DNA of 64,000 nucleotides from Branchiostoma floridae (GCF_000003815.2 NC_049983.1:10669482-10733481); one strand, 5' to 3'. Counted from the stretch's first letter, positions 1 to 10,996 are shown. The notes: generated from the sequence alone by a model not told the origin. Numbers and translations: made by a program.

Positions 1-159
1 ATACATAATAAAAATTCTATAGTAGCAACGTAGTTCCAGGTCATTCTCACATGGGATTTATTTTTTCAAATCAATTTTGGAACAGTCCATGTTTGCATAA
101 AGGGGGAGAGCGGAGTGAAAATAGCTGAATTTGCTCCTAAGCAAATACCGGCCTTTCTA

Positions 160-1204
160 GTTTCAACATCAAATCTTGCGTACCATGTTAGATCGTGACC
201 GTGGCGGCTGTAAGAAGCTGTGTTTGCTAGTATTTTAGGGCTTCTTTATATAATAAATGGGGCTTCTTTATATAATCATCATCATCATCGGTCGGCTGCG
301 ACGCAGGCGACTGTAAGTTTCTTCCAAGACCTTCTGTCGGCAGCTAGATGACTGATTTGCTTCGCGGAGATCTGGTCATTGTAATCTCCTAGGAGCTGTT
401 GAATGTAATTTAAATAGGAGGTAGCTTGGCGTCCTCGTCTGCGTTTCCCATGCGTTGGTACATACAGTGCATAGATATTGGCAGGTTCGTCCTCGGGCAT
501 GCGCAGGATATGACCAAGAAAGTTCAACTGCCTCGAGCGTACATGTTCAGTCAACGGCTTTGTTTGGGTTAGTTCATAAATCCTGGAGTTTGGTACCCGG
601 TCGAGCCTTTTGATGTTCAGTATATAATAAATGGTTGTGTTCAGACAAATATTCTTGCTGAGCTATAAGTATAACGTTACACACTCGCTCAATGGTCAAT
701 ATACCACATACCACAACACGGGACATGCCACTGGTCAGTAGCTAATTTCATCAGTGCCTGAAGGAATGAGCAGAAAACGCCAACAGCAAATGAATTTCGG
801 TGTTTGTGAATTCAGAGCATGCAATAGAAGGCTTTTCAGCACCAAGGAAAGATCTATCATCTGGATCAAGACATCTGAACCACAGGAAAGCGGTGGTAAC
901 TTCAATCGTTTGTACTTACATGTGAAATAAGATTTTGTACATCGATATTATTCAACGTTATCGCTTTAATGTCAAATGTCCCTCAAGCTAACGATAACGC
1001 ATGATTATGTGACAAGTAGTTTACTTTGCATTGTTCACCACTGATGGCATTTATTTTGTGTAACGAACATCGAAAGTCGATGTTCAAAAAAGAAAAGGGT
1101 GAATACAACTGGAGATCTTTTGGTAAAGCTTCAGCTGCATTCAACAACAAAAACTGTGTCAAACGGAAAGCTTTAATATCGAAATATTGGTTCTAGAACT
1201 TTGA
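160..1204. repeat. left copy of a gap-flanking direct duplication
   Basis: From about 160 to the gap, the sequence matches 1305-1979 base for base except for scattered substitutions, small indels and one 344-base insertion (277-620). Shared landmarks include the repeated phrase CTTCTTTATATAATAAATGG and the hairpin-like CATCGAAAGTCGATG. No protein-coding content was recognised apart from the inserted retroelement tail. Confidence 0.9.
277..620 (-). mobile_element. 5'-truncated non-LTR retrotransposon tail
   Basis: The minus strand encodes the C-terminal end of a reverse-transcriptase polyprotein. It contains the typical FLGHILRMP segment, a basic GKRRRGRQ stretch, a tryptophan-containing RRSWKKLTVACVAADR end, and then a stop. 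The 3' end is a short ATG-repeat tail, as in several LINE clades. The insert is bounded by an 8-base direct repeat TATATAAT (269-276 and 621-628). The allele-like copy at 1407-1414 has a single TATATAAT and no insert. Clade not assigned. Confidence 0.85.
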
Positions 1205-1304
1205 NNNNNNNNNNNNNNNNNNNNNNNNNNNNNNNNNNNNNNNNNNNNNNNNNNNNNNNNNNNNNNNNNNNNNNNNNNNNNNNNNNNNNNNNNNNNNNNN
1301 NNNN
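1205..1304. other. assembly gap (100 N)
   Basis: A run of exactly 100 N, the conventional filler for a scaffold gap of unknown size. The sequences on its two sides are near-identical copies of each other, so the gap may join two alleles rather than two neighbouring loci. Confidence 0.99.
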
Positions 1305-1979
1305 GTTTCAACATCAAATCTTGCGTTAGATCGTGACCGTGGCGGCTCTAAGAAGCTGTATTTGCTAGTATTTTAGGGCTTCTTTATATAATAAATGGGG
1401 CTTCTTTATATAATATTAAATGGTTGTGTTCAGACAAATATTCTTGCTGAGCTATAACGTTACACACTCGCTCAATGGTCAATATACCACAACACGGGAC
1501 ATGGCACTGGTCAGTAGCTAATTTCATCAGTGCCTGAAGGAATGAGCAGAAAACGCCAACAGCAAATAAATTTCGGTGTTTGTGAATTCAGAGCATGCAA
1601 TAGAAGGCTTTTCAGCACCAGGGAAAGATCTATCATCTGTATCAAGATATCTGAACCACAGGAAAGCGGTGGTAACTTCAATCGTTAGTACTTACATGTG
1701 AAATAAGATTTTGTACATCGATATCATTCAACGTTATCGCTTTAATGTCAAATGTCCCTCAAGCTAACGATAACGCATGATTATGTGACAAGTAGTTTAC
1801 TTTGCATTGTTCACCACTGATGGCATTTATTTTGTGTAACGAACATCGAAGTCGATGTTCAAAAAGGAAAAGGGTGAATACAACTGGAGATCTTTTGGTA
1901 AAGCTTCAGATGCATTCAACAACAAAAACTGTGTCAAACGGAAAGCTTTAATATCGAAATATTGGTTCTAGAACTTTGT
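1305..1979. repeat. right copy of a gap-flanking direct duplication
   Basis: Second copy of the sequence at 160-1204, without the retroelement insertion. It keeps the pre-insertion site TATATAAT at 1407-1414. The copy ends near 1979, where unique sequence with CCAAT-type motifs (ATTGGCC, ATTGG) begins. Confidence 0.9.
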
Positions 1980-2579
1980 AATGGTTCCCCCTTCCACTCG
2001 TCTGGGTGGAATAGTCCAATTGTTATGTCACCACGCCTCTGATTGGCCAACAACAAGCGGTGATGTGAGCGTTCCTATGATTGGCCAGTACGGTCAATCT
2101 ACCTTGTCTCTCATTGGTTGCCACAATGTTTCCATAGTGACGGGAGACGCACAACTTCTGTTGTTTTGTTGACAAGGTCAAGTTGCCCTGGTCATACGAG
2201 CAATCGCTGTTATTGTTTACATCCGGGGTATTCGGCGCACGAGCGCTGACTGGTAGGCAGAAAGCGTTAGGAGATCAGATTACTAATTAGCATACCGGCG
2301 CGGAAGCAGATCGTACTGTTTACGCGAATTTGCGCATTTTCAGCCACGTTTTTATCGCATCCATGGGATTTTTTCAGATTTTGTATTTTTTTCACTACTT
2401 CTTAGTCTTTTTTTTTTTTTTCTTGTGTAATATTTTGGGAGAAAATGACCCTTGCCCTCTTGACTTCCGTCATGTGTTTCCGGTTGTTTTGATTTTCCCG
2501 CCGTACGGGCTTTCTGTCATCCGTTCCGGGCTGTTATATTTCTGTTCCTAATGTGGTTTAATTAATACGTTTAATCAAT

Positions 2580-3384
2580 ATGAGTTCTTCAAACAGCTAC
2601 ATTAGCTCTTTGGAGCCTAATGACCGAACCAGGTATTTTGAGAAATTAATGGTAAGTGTCGAAGACGCCGGCGATAGTTCAAACCCGGAAGTGACTGGTT
2701 CGGCGGTGACTGGTGACGGTGTACGCCTACCTGACCCATACAGTCTGACAGGTGAGGATCATGTGTACATGTGTTTCTAGATTTTGATAAGGTAGATTTT
2801 TGTGTCAGATAAAGGTTACAAAAACATGAGTACGTGTAAATGTGTTTGTTGCTAATCTCTAGAAATTCTGGCTACGTAACGTTATGTTTATTATCATTTG
2901 TATGTTATACAGGTTGGAAGGATGATTTGAGCCTCTGGCCAGATACGGACTATGGGTGCATCTACACCTACCTAATCGAGGCTCCAGGTCCGTTTAACGG
3001 AGAAGCCATGAAAGCCTATAAATCCCTGGAGGCGTATAATCTCTTTATAAGTGGCCATGTGAGGGAGTGCAGGTACCACCCTATTGGAAAAAATGTGAAG
3101 GTCTGCTTCCTTAAGGCCAAGGTTGTGCCAGGTGGGTGTTGGAGTGCATTGGAACAATATTTCTACTTACATGTACCTGTAGTGAGAACTCTTGAAGATG
3201 AAGAATGAGATGCGTGATTAGTATTTAACTGTCAGATACGTTTTTATATTTACTGTATTATCTTTTTTTTCTGTTACATTTGTGTTTCAGGACAGAGAGT
3301 AACAGAGACTCCTCACAACCCATGGGTGTGTTTGACCAAAAAAGAGGGTTATGTCATGGCAGCTCACTGCACTTGTATGGCAGG
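2580..3384 (+). pseudogene. YqaJ/SWIM-type transposon nuclease gene, 5' exons only
   Basis: Three in-phase exons can be joined: 2580-2751, 2913-3131 and 3291-3384, all with GT-AG borders. They give about 161 residues that resemble the N-terminal part of transposon proteins carrying a SWIM-like zinc motif and a YqaJ exonuclease domain. Recognisable segments are WKDDLSLWP, YTYLIEAPGPF, YKSLEAYNLFISGHV, VCFLKAKVVP, and the start of the metal-binding motif AHCTCMAG. The second half of the zinc motif and the whole nuclease domain are absent after 3384. The donor at 3385 has no matching downstream exon that I could find. Probably non-functional for nuclease activity. Start at 2580 is the first ATG of the exon. 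Confidence 0.75.
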
Positions 3385-3511
3385 GTAGGTAATATAACTG
3401 CATTGACCATCATATCCAAAAAGTCACATTTTTATCTAACAGTGTTCTCGTCAGATGAGGTCCATGGCAAGAAACAGTTTTAGAAATAATGAAAGTCAAA
3501 CTAGTACTCAC

Positions 3512-5945
3512 CTCTAAATGTTCCTCCGTATATTTCCAGGGAGGAGCGACCATGCAGTTTGTATGTGGCAAGATAACTGTCTTAATTTTTTTTCTTGGTT
3601 CATGTTCTTGTGCTTGATGGTTTCCAGTTGTATTTGTACCTGTTGCAAATGCATTTCTTCTTGTTGATGTTCTTGTTGCAGGTTTTACTTGTTGATGTGT
3701 TTCGTTTTCTAGGTAATTTGGAGTTATCAACAGTTCCTGAGAGTGAGTATACTTTAGAGGAGCAATGAAATCACTAACAAGTCTAAACACAAACATAAAC
3801 AGTGCAACAGTAGGTATTCCAGTGAAGAGCTTGCATTTTGCATCTGTGAGATTGGAGGCTGATGTTGATGATTTCTTGATTTGTTCTTGAAGGTGATCAC
3901 GTTCTTCCCTAAGGTTGTCAGCTTCACTTTGAAGGGACTCGCAAAACTGTTCCAACTTACATTTCTCCTCTTGTACTTTTGTGAGCTGTTCTCTCAGAGT
4001 CTCTACACTTTCAGGAAGGGGGTCTCTCAGAGTCTCTACACTTTCAGGAGGAGGGTCAGCGATCATTTCTTCATCTGAAATAAAGCAAATCCGAAGTTCA
4101 ATGAAAGTGCTATGTGATTATGAGTGTCATATATCTGAACTGAACTGAATGTTCTAAACTCTGATTCATATGTATGTATTGTTGTTTCAATATTTTACTC
4201 ATGCAGGTTGCATGCTTCTCTACTTGATTCACATCTATATCCCCACTCCGAAAACCAAGCGGATAAACTTTGTAGCAAGTAGTCTTGTGTGTATGGTATG
4301 TGATTCATGTTGAATAAGTGACAAGTGATAGATTTACTTGTTGAGCAAGAATGATAGATTAAACTGTTGATCAAGAATTTATATGTTTAGGATTACTGAT
4401 TGTATCCATTAGACACTTTTCTTATTCCCTCTGTAATGCCCTTACCATTTAGTGATGTAGGTGGGGCTTCATTCTCTGATGACACCCGTAGCCTTTTTGC
4501 TGCACGCATATACCTGCAAACAATGAAGCATGTTGTAAGTTGTAAATCAAAGTTGCATGCTTTGTTTCCTACATACATTCTGTTAGCATAGCATTTAGTG
4601 ATTACTGCTGTGAATGTTATGAAATATAAAACATTTGACTAGGTGTAAACTCTAACATGAGTAACTTACAGGATCTTTGTGAGATTTAACTGAATCCTTG
4701 GTAAAACTTTCATGGTCATCTTCTCAGGCAAGGAGGTAGAGTATAGCAATGTTTCACACAGGCATGAACAGCCTGCCTGCATGAACAGCATGAGCAGTAA
4801 ATCAAATTTCAATAAAGAAACATTGAAAACCCCAATGTTACCTACCGATCTTTCTTGGCAACTGGGTTTCTTGAACGATTGCAACTTGCTGAGGTTGGGA
4901 GGTTAAACAAGCTTGGGACGTAATCTGGATCTGCAGGGTCTTTAGAAGGGTTCCCTGCAATGCAAGAAGCAAAGAACTTGTCAGTATTATAAACATGATT
5001 TTAAAATGAGGTGGCAATTGGTCTTGTGGTTAGGGTGTAGGACTCATAATCCAAAGATAAGTATGAGTTGGAATCCCTGATAGGTCACTTTGTTGTAGTG
5101 CCCTTGGGAAAGGTACTTAAACCATACTTTACACCTATTTCCTCACTTCACTAAGGTGAAAAATGAGTACCTGGCTTCGGCTACACACCTCGGCATGTTA
5201 AACTGAAAGAACCCACCACACTTATCGAAAAGAGCAAGGGATCACCCCGGTGTGAGTGGATCAAACTCCACAGTCTGGTTCTTTCTTTCCCCTGCACTAT
5301 CCCACAATGGTCCGGACCAAGGTGGAGGTCTACCCGCTGGGGGCCTCCCCACACAATATGCTCCAGTAGGGGCCATCTGGGGGTATTCCCATGTAGATGT
5401 AGATGATTTTAAAGACATTTTAAAACATTTGTAGATGTCTTCGTCAATCAGTTAAGTGATGTACGTTATACTTCTGGTATACTATATATGTATACGTCCA
5501 TCCCAGATACTTTACCACTATTTATAAGTCAGACCCCCCCCTCCCACGTGGACGCGCTGTAAAACTTTGATACATGTAACATTAATATTCACTATCCTTG
5601 ATATGGCATGAATCAGCGACAAAACTTACTTAAGCTTTCCGCAGATGTGTAACGAAAAGTACACTATTACATCACGAAAAATGTATTTATGCAAGGGGGA
5701 CAACAACAAAATATAAAACATATAGATCACAAACCTGAGATGAAATGGTCGCTGCACACTCTCTCGTGGCCTCGTGGTGTCCACGCCGCGGTCGGGTTTT
5801 TCTTTCCCTGCTCAAAATCTGACCTTTTTAAGGCTCTAAGCCATGCAGCCCTTCGTCCTGGTTCCGCAGGGATTCTAAAAAACTTCTTTCTACTGCCTTT
5901 ATCCTTCCGGTTAGTACAATTCAGCGCACAACAACTGGTCGGCAT
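3512..5945 (-). pseudogene. THAP-domain transposase gene lacking its catalytic part
   Basis: Four exons on the minus strand join in phase: 5735-5945, 4846-4954, 4446-4513 and 3512-4074, giving 317 codons. Residues 1-70 form a THAP C2CH zinc finger (MPTSCCALNC at the start, CSDHF at the end), a sequence-specific DNA-binding domain. A typical linker follows (NPSKDPADPDYVPSLF). Then come an imperfect 11-residue tandem repeat (PESVETLR twice) and a coiled coil of about 60 residues. The transposon segment KCKLFTGIPTVALF follows. A splice donor ends exon 4, but no exon with DDE catalytic residues is present further left. If the donor is ignored, the frame stops at 3410. It faces the YqaJ fragment, as expected for two truncated genes of one deleted element. 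Domestication as a stand-alone THAP protein cannot be excluded. Confidence 0.8.
5010..5300 (+). mobile_element. tRNA-derived SINE
   Basis: The head carries tRNA-like internal promoter boxes, TGGTTAGGGTGTAGGAC (A-box region) and GAGTTGGAATCCC (B-box region). The tail, with CCCTTGGGAAAGG, CTCACTTCACT and CCACACTTATCGAAAA, is shared with the copy at 53035-53320. It sits between exons 1 and 2 of the THAP gene. Confidence 0.75.
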
Positions 5946-5966
5946 GTTTGCGTTTCCCGCGCGCAA

Positions 5967-6009
5967 CTGGTGGGCGAGGAGGGTTCAGCCCGCCCTCCTC
6001 GCCCACCAG
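5967..6009. other. perfect 17-bp hairpin inside the right transposon end
   Basis: CTGGTGGGCGAGGAGGG at 5967-5983 is the exact reverse complement of 5993-6009, with a 9-base GC-rich loop. It lies between the THAP start codon (5945) and the right terminal repeat (6012-6026). It could be a subterminal transposase-binding structure or part of the transposase promoter. Confidence 0.9.
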
Positions 6010-6026
6010 CAGCTTTTTGCCTACCA

Positions 6027-6055
6027 TGACGTCACGTGACGTAACCGTGACGTCA
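6027..6055 (+). promoter_or_regulatory. paired CRE/ATF sites upstream of the 6099 gene
   Basis: Two perfect TGACGTCA palindromes (6027-6034 and 6048-6055) flank CACGTGACGTAA, which contains an E-box and a CRE half-site. The cluster ends 44 bases before the ATG at 6099. CREB/ATF-family factors bind TGACGTCA. The first site overlaps the TGAC next to the transposon end. Confidence 0.65.
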
Positions 6056-6098
6056 GCGCGATCGCTCGTATTCTATGCTTGGATCTCGCGGCGAAAAC

Positions 6099-8324
6099 AT
6101 GTCAGAAGTTTACGGAGAGACGAAACAAGCGTCAGAAAGCTTTCTTCAGATGTCAGAGATGCCTCAAGTGTCCTTTTTGACCTTGGTAAGTTAATGATAA
6201 GCTGTGTTGTTGTGTAAAAGGTTTAGGGGTCGACGTTTTGTCAAACCATTGGCCTAAAAGAGGTTTTTATCTGTCAACAGTAGATTCACTTTATCATCAT
6301 ATCCATCCGGACTTGTTGACAAGGATTTAACCCAGCCCACTGAATTGTCCCCTGTACCGTTAACCGTGAACACAAAGGGTTTTATTTGTAAGCTGTTTCT
6401 TGAGTTGAAGAATTTTTTTGTGAAGATACAAAAATCATAGTGTGTAACAATGAAACTGTCAATAAAGGGCCCCGCCCCCACTAACAAAACAACAACAAAT
6501 ATTTTAGACTCCCCTCTCCTTCATTTCTGACGTTACATGATAGCTAAAACACCCGTGTCTTATTTCAGGACGGCAAGTACCACGTCTGTGGACAGGATGC
6601 TGTGTACTACACAGATGATAACGGTACAGAACGGTTTGTAGAGGGCGGGACAGTCGACCTGTGCCTGACAGAGGACGAGTGGGGTTGCGTCATGCCGATA
6701 GACGATGGGTACGGGCCGGATTTCATCTTGAAGAAATATCTCGAATGCCCCTGTGAAGTTTATGAGGAGATAGAACAAGATGTTCAAGAATGTGAGGAGA
6801 AAGTGTGCGTCCAAGATCACGACGACATGGAGGCGGGAAAGTGGAATTTCCCATGGTTTAGTGCTTGGAGCGTTGAAGAGTTCCTGGATGAGATGGAAAA
6901 TCTCCAGAAACCAAAGGAGGTAAACAACATTAACAGCATCAAGGCAACCAGCCACACGTCTCAGAATGACGGAGAAGTGTCCAAGAAGTTTGAGAAGGAT
7001 CAGCCCCACAACCAACCACATGTGGAGAGACAGAGGATGTGGGAAGACGGCATGACTATCTACATGTCGGAGAGTGATCTGGATGAACAGCTTCTGGGAC
7101 ATGCAGAGGTAAACTGGCTGTGTTATTTTTGTTTATTTCTTTTTCAATGACAATGTTTTTGTCAATGTCGGAGAATAATTTGGACAAACAACTGCAGTTT
7201 CTGGGGCATGATGAGGCAAACTGGCTGTCTTGTTTCTTGTGTTTGTTTCTGATGTTCTTGTCAATGGTGTTGTTTGTTTGGTTTAAAACACTAAATCTAA
7301 GAGTTCTAAACAGTATCATGGAGGGGATAAGCATAGCTATAAAATACAAGTGACAACATTTTGTATTCGTCCTTAGGGTTTCTTGAGTCAGAACTTGTGG
7401 GAAGACGGCATGACTATCTACATGTCAGAGAGTGATCTGGACCAACAACTGCAGCTGTTAGGACAGACTGAGGTAGGTTGGCGGTCTTGTTTCTTGTGTT
7501 TGTTTCTAATGTTTTTGTAAATGATGTTTTGTTCTTGTTTGATTTGATTAATAACACTGAATCTATGGGTTTTGAACAGTATTATAATGGGGATAAATAT
7601 AGCTATAAGATACAAGTGACAACATTTTGAATTCATTGTTACTTCAGAGTTCATTGAGTGAGAACTTGTGGGAAGATGGCATGACCATTTACATGTCGGA
7701 GAGTGATCTTGATGAACAACTGCAGCTTCTGGGGCATGATGAGGTAAACTGGCTGTCTTGTTTCTTTACTTAATTTCTAATGTCCTTGTCAATGTTTAGC
7801 TTTAAGAATGAGACTGACTTTTTTGTGTACAGTGTATTCATTGCACATCCAAAGGTTGATAATAGCAGATGTGCAGAATTCAGCAGCATTTTTCTCAAGA
7901 ATTAATAGACTAACAATTGTACAGCTGGAATAGCTTTAGTTCTTTGCATTACATACGAAAATAAATAGTAATAAATCTAAAAATTGACAACATTCTGTAA
8001 TACCAGCCATGTCTACGTGGACATAAGACTGGATTCTATAATCTTAATGTTTGTGTGAATGTATGAAAATACCTATTGGATTACAACAAACTGGTCAGAT
8101 TGGCCAGGTGGTTCTTATGTAGAGGTGGTCACAAGTTCAACTGTACATCTGTCATTTCTTTATATATGAGTCTCTCTCTCGGTTTGGCTTCGCGAACAAA
8201 GTCTATGGAATAGCAAAAGGACATGTCTGATTATCAGGTACACTATCTTTCTGTAGGCTCCCATACTGTATGAGAGTGAGAATATCTACCATCCAGTCAC
8301 AAAGAAAGCTACCAGACTGTCCAG
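6099..8324 (+). CDS. unrecognised acidic protein with duplicated exons (5' part)
   Basis: Five exons join in frame with GT-AG borders: 6099-6185, 6569-7108, 7377-7472, 7648-7743 and 8257-8324. Exon 2 encodes about 180 residues rich in Asp, Glu and Cys; no known domain was recognised. Its end and the whole of exons 3 and 4 encode one repeated unit, WEDGMTIYMSESDLDEQL followed by LLG; exons 3 and 4 are 96 bases each, phase 0. A decayed fourth copy lies at 7165-7216. Exon 5 (APILYESENIYHP) ends in a phase-2 donor. The 3' end is unresolved; an open exon at 15039-15321 is one candidate. CRE motifs lie just upstream. No signal peptide or membrane segment is visible in these exons. Function unknown. 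Confidence 0.6.
7165..7216 (+). pseudogene. decayed copy of the repeated exon
   Basis: Translates as MSENNLDKQLQFLGHDE, clearly a copy of the MSESDLDEQL exon. The first half is missing, and the donor reads GAG|GCAAAC where intact copies have GAG|GTAAAC. It is probably not spliced in. Confidence 0.7.
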
Positions 8325-9578
8325 GTACGACCTACATCACGGGCCAGATCACGACGCTCGCTCACCAAGTCGTCCTCTGATTGGTAGTTGTGGTGACAGC
8401 AAGGGAAGGATCGTTTTGGATTGGTGTTTGTTGGTAAGTTTAAAGTTATGACACATCTTAAGGCTGTCAAACATAGCTGCCCTTCTCCCAGGTTGGAAGT
8501 CACTAAGTAGTCCTAATACCCGTCACATTATCCACGATCTTCTGGCCTATCGATGCAAGATCGGCCATATTTAAGATTGACAGAGGGTTGCGCGTATTTA
8601 TCACCTGAAAACTGTCCCTGTCACACATAAGCTATGCTTAGTACCTTGTACAATTGTTGTGTAATATTTAAGTTATTATCATAAGCTAGGCTCGCATGAT
8701 TGCCGCAGAATTGCCGTCCGATCGATTTTCGCCAAATGTGACGGGTATGAGGAAGTTCATCCATGGGAGTTGGTCATGAGGGTGCCATGATAGTTGACTG
8801 TTACTTTTGAAAAAGTTAAAAAGTATTATAATTAGTACTGTAGTGAGCTGGTTGCGATCAGAGGAGACTGAACTGGACCTAGAATAGGGTGGAATCAGGG
8901 CTTCAGACAACTTTTGACCACTTTTACCTAAAATAAGTATAGCTTTTGATTCTTGCATTGTATACATGATGTTATGTCATACCTGTGACGCGAAAACGTT
9001 CGATACGGGTGTTCCGGACCGGCTGATAACTTTCCGTACGGCCCGGGCGTATCACACGGGCTCCATTCTAATAAATCGAACTGTTTCGAGTCAGCCGCCA
9101 CGCCACGTCGAGAGTTCGAGGCAGTTTTGTTTTCCTTCCGCGAGAGAAAGTAGTCCGTTCCATGACTCCGGGCGTCAACACGCGTTACAGAAAAGCTTGC
9201 CGCTGGAGTATATAACCACTTACCGTCTTAATTTCAAGTCATTTACAATACTTCAGGTTCATTTGTTACTCCTATAGCTTTTTTGAACCGCTGTTTTATC
9301 GCTTTCCCGTAACCATTACGTCGCGAAAACTGGCGATTTTCGTGTTATTTCCCCCGTTGTTTTCACCCTGGTGTAGATTTCAAACCAACAGGAAATTAAG
9401 CGTATAAGAAAGAGCAAAAAGTCTACTTTCTTTCGGTATATGATTTAGTATAGATTCTGAGGGCGACACGCATTTGCCCCCAATCCGCGCGAGTCCATGT
9501 CACTAGGAGTGGTCATTTTTATTCCAGAATAGAACGCACTACAGTAATTTGGTATGTGCGTGCCGCGGAACTCGTCCT
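8325..9578. other. no gene recognised; CpG-rich segment near 8960-9500
   Basis: Apart from a local rise in CpG around 8960-9180, no splice-flanked homologous exon was seen on either strand. One segment (9376-9485) is a diverged match to 14260-14370, described separately. Confidence 0.5.
9376..9485 (+). repeat. diverged repeat pair, copy 1
   Basis: GATTTCAAACCAACA and, 96 bases later, TTTGCCCCCAATC occur here and, at the same 96-base spacing, at 14260 and 14356. The sequence between has diverged strongly. Confidence 0.55.
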
Positions 9579-9663
9579 ATTCCCCAATCAGAGATTTCGT
9601 TACGGGGGCTAGTGGCGGCCGCGATTTTGCGTCTCCCGCCCCCGAAATCTCTGCTTGGGGAAT
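9579..9663. mobile_element. short foldback (MITE-like) element
   Basis: The left arm begins ATTCCCCAATCAGAGATTTC and the right arm ends GAAATCTCTGCTTGGGGAAT. These are reverse complements with one mismatch over about 21 bases. The pairing continues into GGGGGC/GCCCCC after a 4-base bulge. About 85 bp in total, non-coding. Confidence 0.75.
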
Positions 9664-10483
9664 GGATCGCGATCATAGGGCAGCCGTCAACACGTTTTCT
9701 TATGGTTCCTCAGTCCTATGATACTACTTTAATTTTTGTTTGACCTGTAACTTACAGTTCGAAGACTCAGTCAAAGCGAAAGTTCTGCTCTTTAGCCAAG
9801 TTGTCAATCCCAGTTTTATTAAGGGTACCGACTTTGATAAACCTAAAACTACATGTACCTCTGTTCTACGCACAATACTGTACTCAATTATTTCTAAACA
9901 ATTAGATAATATGTATTACAAATATCAAGAGATGTATAGTTTTTTGTACTTTGAAAAATTCAAATAAAACTTTAAGAGATGCCGAAGTTTGCCCTGCCGT
10001 TCCCATGACCTACATCATCACCGGGGTTAATCCTACAGTCTTTGGTTACAGTTCCTTGCTACAGTTCCTGCTTACATTTTATACTCATATTGGATGTCTT
10101 TTGAACAGGTCATGTAGGGTATTGGTTGGACATACATGCATTTACATGTAATTACTTTCGCTCACTCCTTCACTAATAGTCACTATTCGAATTATACCTA
10201 GAAGCATGGAATGATGTAATCTGTCAGTAACAAGTGCCTAAAAAGGGTCACATTTTCTTCTGTCCTTTCTTCATCTTAAGTACTGAATTACCCTTGCTAT
10301 TGTAAAATATGCAAAGAGTCATATGTCAAATGTAAGCCACACTTTATTGAACAAATATGTCTAACGTGTTACATATGAATGGCAAGTTGGAGACAAGATT
10401 TGTGTTGTAATCAAACAATATCTATGGAATCTGCTGCCACACAGCTGACCATTTTGCCAGATAATATACATGTTATTCCAATA

Positions 10484-10996
10484 AGGCCAAGTAAGTGAAT
10501 TTTATGGATGACATCATCGCCCCCATTAGTTTTTGCCTGATTTCAGAAAAAAAAAAACAAGAATTTTTTTTCCTCTTTTGGGATGGTCAGATAGACCAAA
10601 ATGGGCAAACATACTGTGTTGTACTAAAGCCTAATGATTATACTTGTAGAGGTAACACGAGAGAGGTGACTATAGTTGCAGAAGTGAAACTTGTTGGATA
10701 GTTGTAAAACTAAAACCAATATGGAAGCGATGAATCATATGCTAGTTGCCATGCTTGGCAAGTGATACTAGTGTACCACACCAGTATCACTTAAACTATA
10801 CTAGTTCACTTCTTTAATACAGGAATGAATGCCTTGTTAGTTGTGATACCACGTTTTGTCACTTCAAATCGTGTTACAATGTTTATGGTGTCTATTTTGA
10901 AAATTTAGCCATCTGTTTTTTTCATTGTATTACTATCTCATTTACAGTATTTTTTCATTTGGCATGTCATCCATAAGATTAACTTGCTGTGGCCTT
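10484..10996. mobile_element. foldback/MITE family A, copy 1 (about 513 bp)
   Basis: It begins AAGGCCAAGTAAGTGAATTT plus TATGGATGACATC and ends with the inverted form ATGTCATCCATAAGATTAAC plus TTGCTGTGGCC. A second copy with the same ends is at 16101-16601. The centre near 10759-10791 is itself an imperfect palindrome (AAGTGATACTAGTG / CACCAGTATCACTT). No transposase is encoded, so it is a non-autonomous element. Confidence 0.8.

Larger units (their letters stand above)
2251..6026. mobile_element. internally deleted THAP/YqaJ-type DNA transposon
   Basis: The two ends carry inverted 15-base motifs matching at 14 positions: TGGTAGGCAGAAAGC at 2251-2265 and GCTTTTTGCCTACCA at 6012-6026. TGAC lies directly outside both ends as a possible 4-base target duplication. 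Inside are the first exons of a YqaJ-associated gene (+) and the first exons of a THAP transposase gene (-), facing each other. Both stop before their catalytic domains. A THAP transposase paired with a YqaJ-family nuclease is known from the ISL2EU superfamily. I infer deletion of the middle of such an element, but target-duplication length and superfamily need checking. Confidence 0.7.

Noticed and set aside
4205-4290. Possible fourth exon of the YqaJ-type gene after the CAG at 4203-4205
   Set aside because: The in-phase translation does not restore the expected zinc motif (a GEACSH-like segment) and soon stops.
5010-5090. Functional tRNA gene at the SINE head
   Set aside because: A- and B-box-like sequences are present, but the arms do not form a cloverleaf and the SINE tail follows directly. 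The same was judged for 18862 and 32643.
6560-7102. 180-codon minus-strand hydrophobic frame
   Set aside because: Exact antisense of exon 2 of the 6099 gene, whose own frame has good splice borders, CRE sites upstream and paralogous exons downstream.
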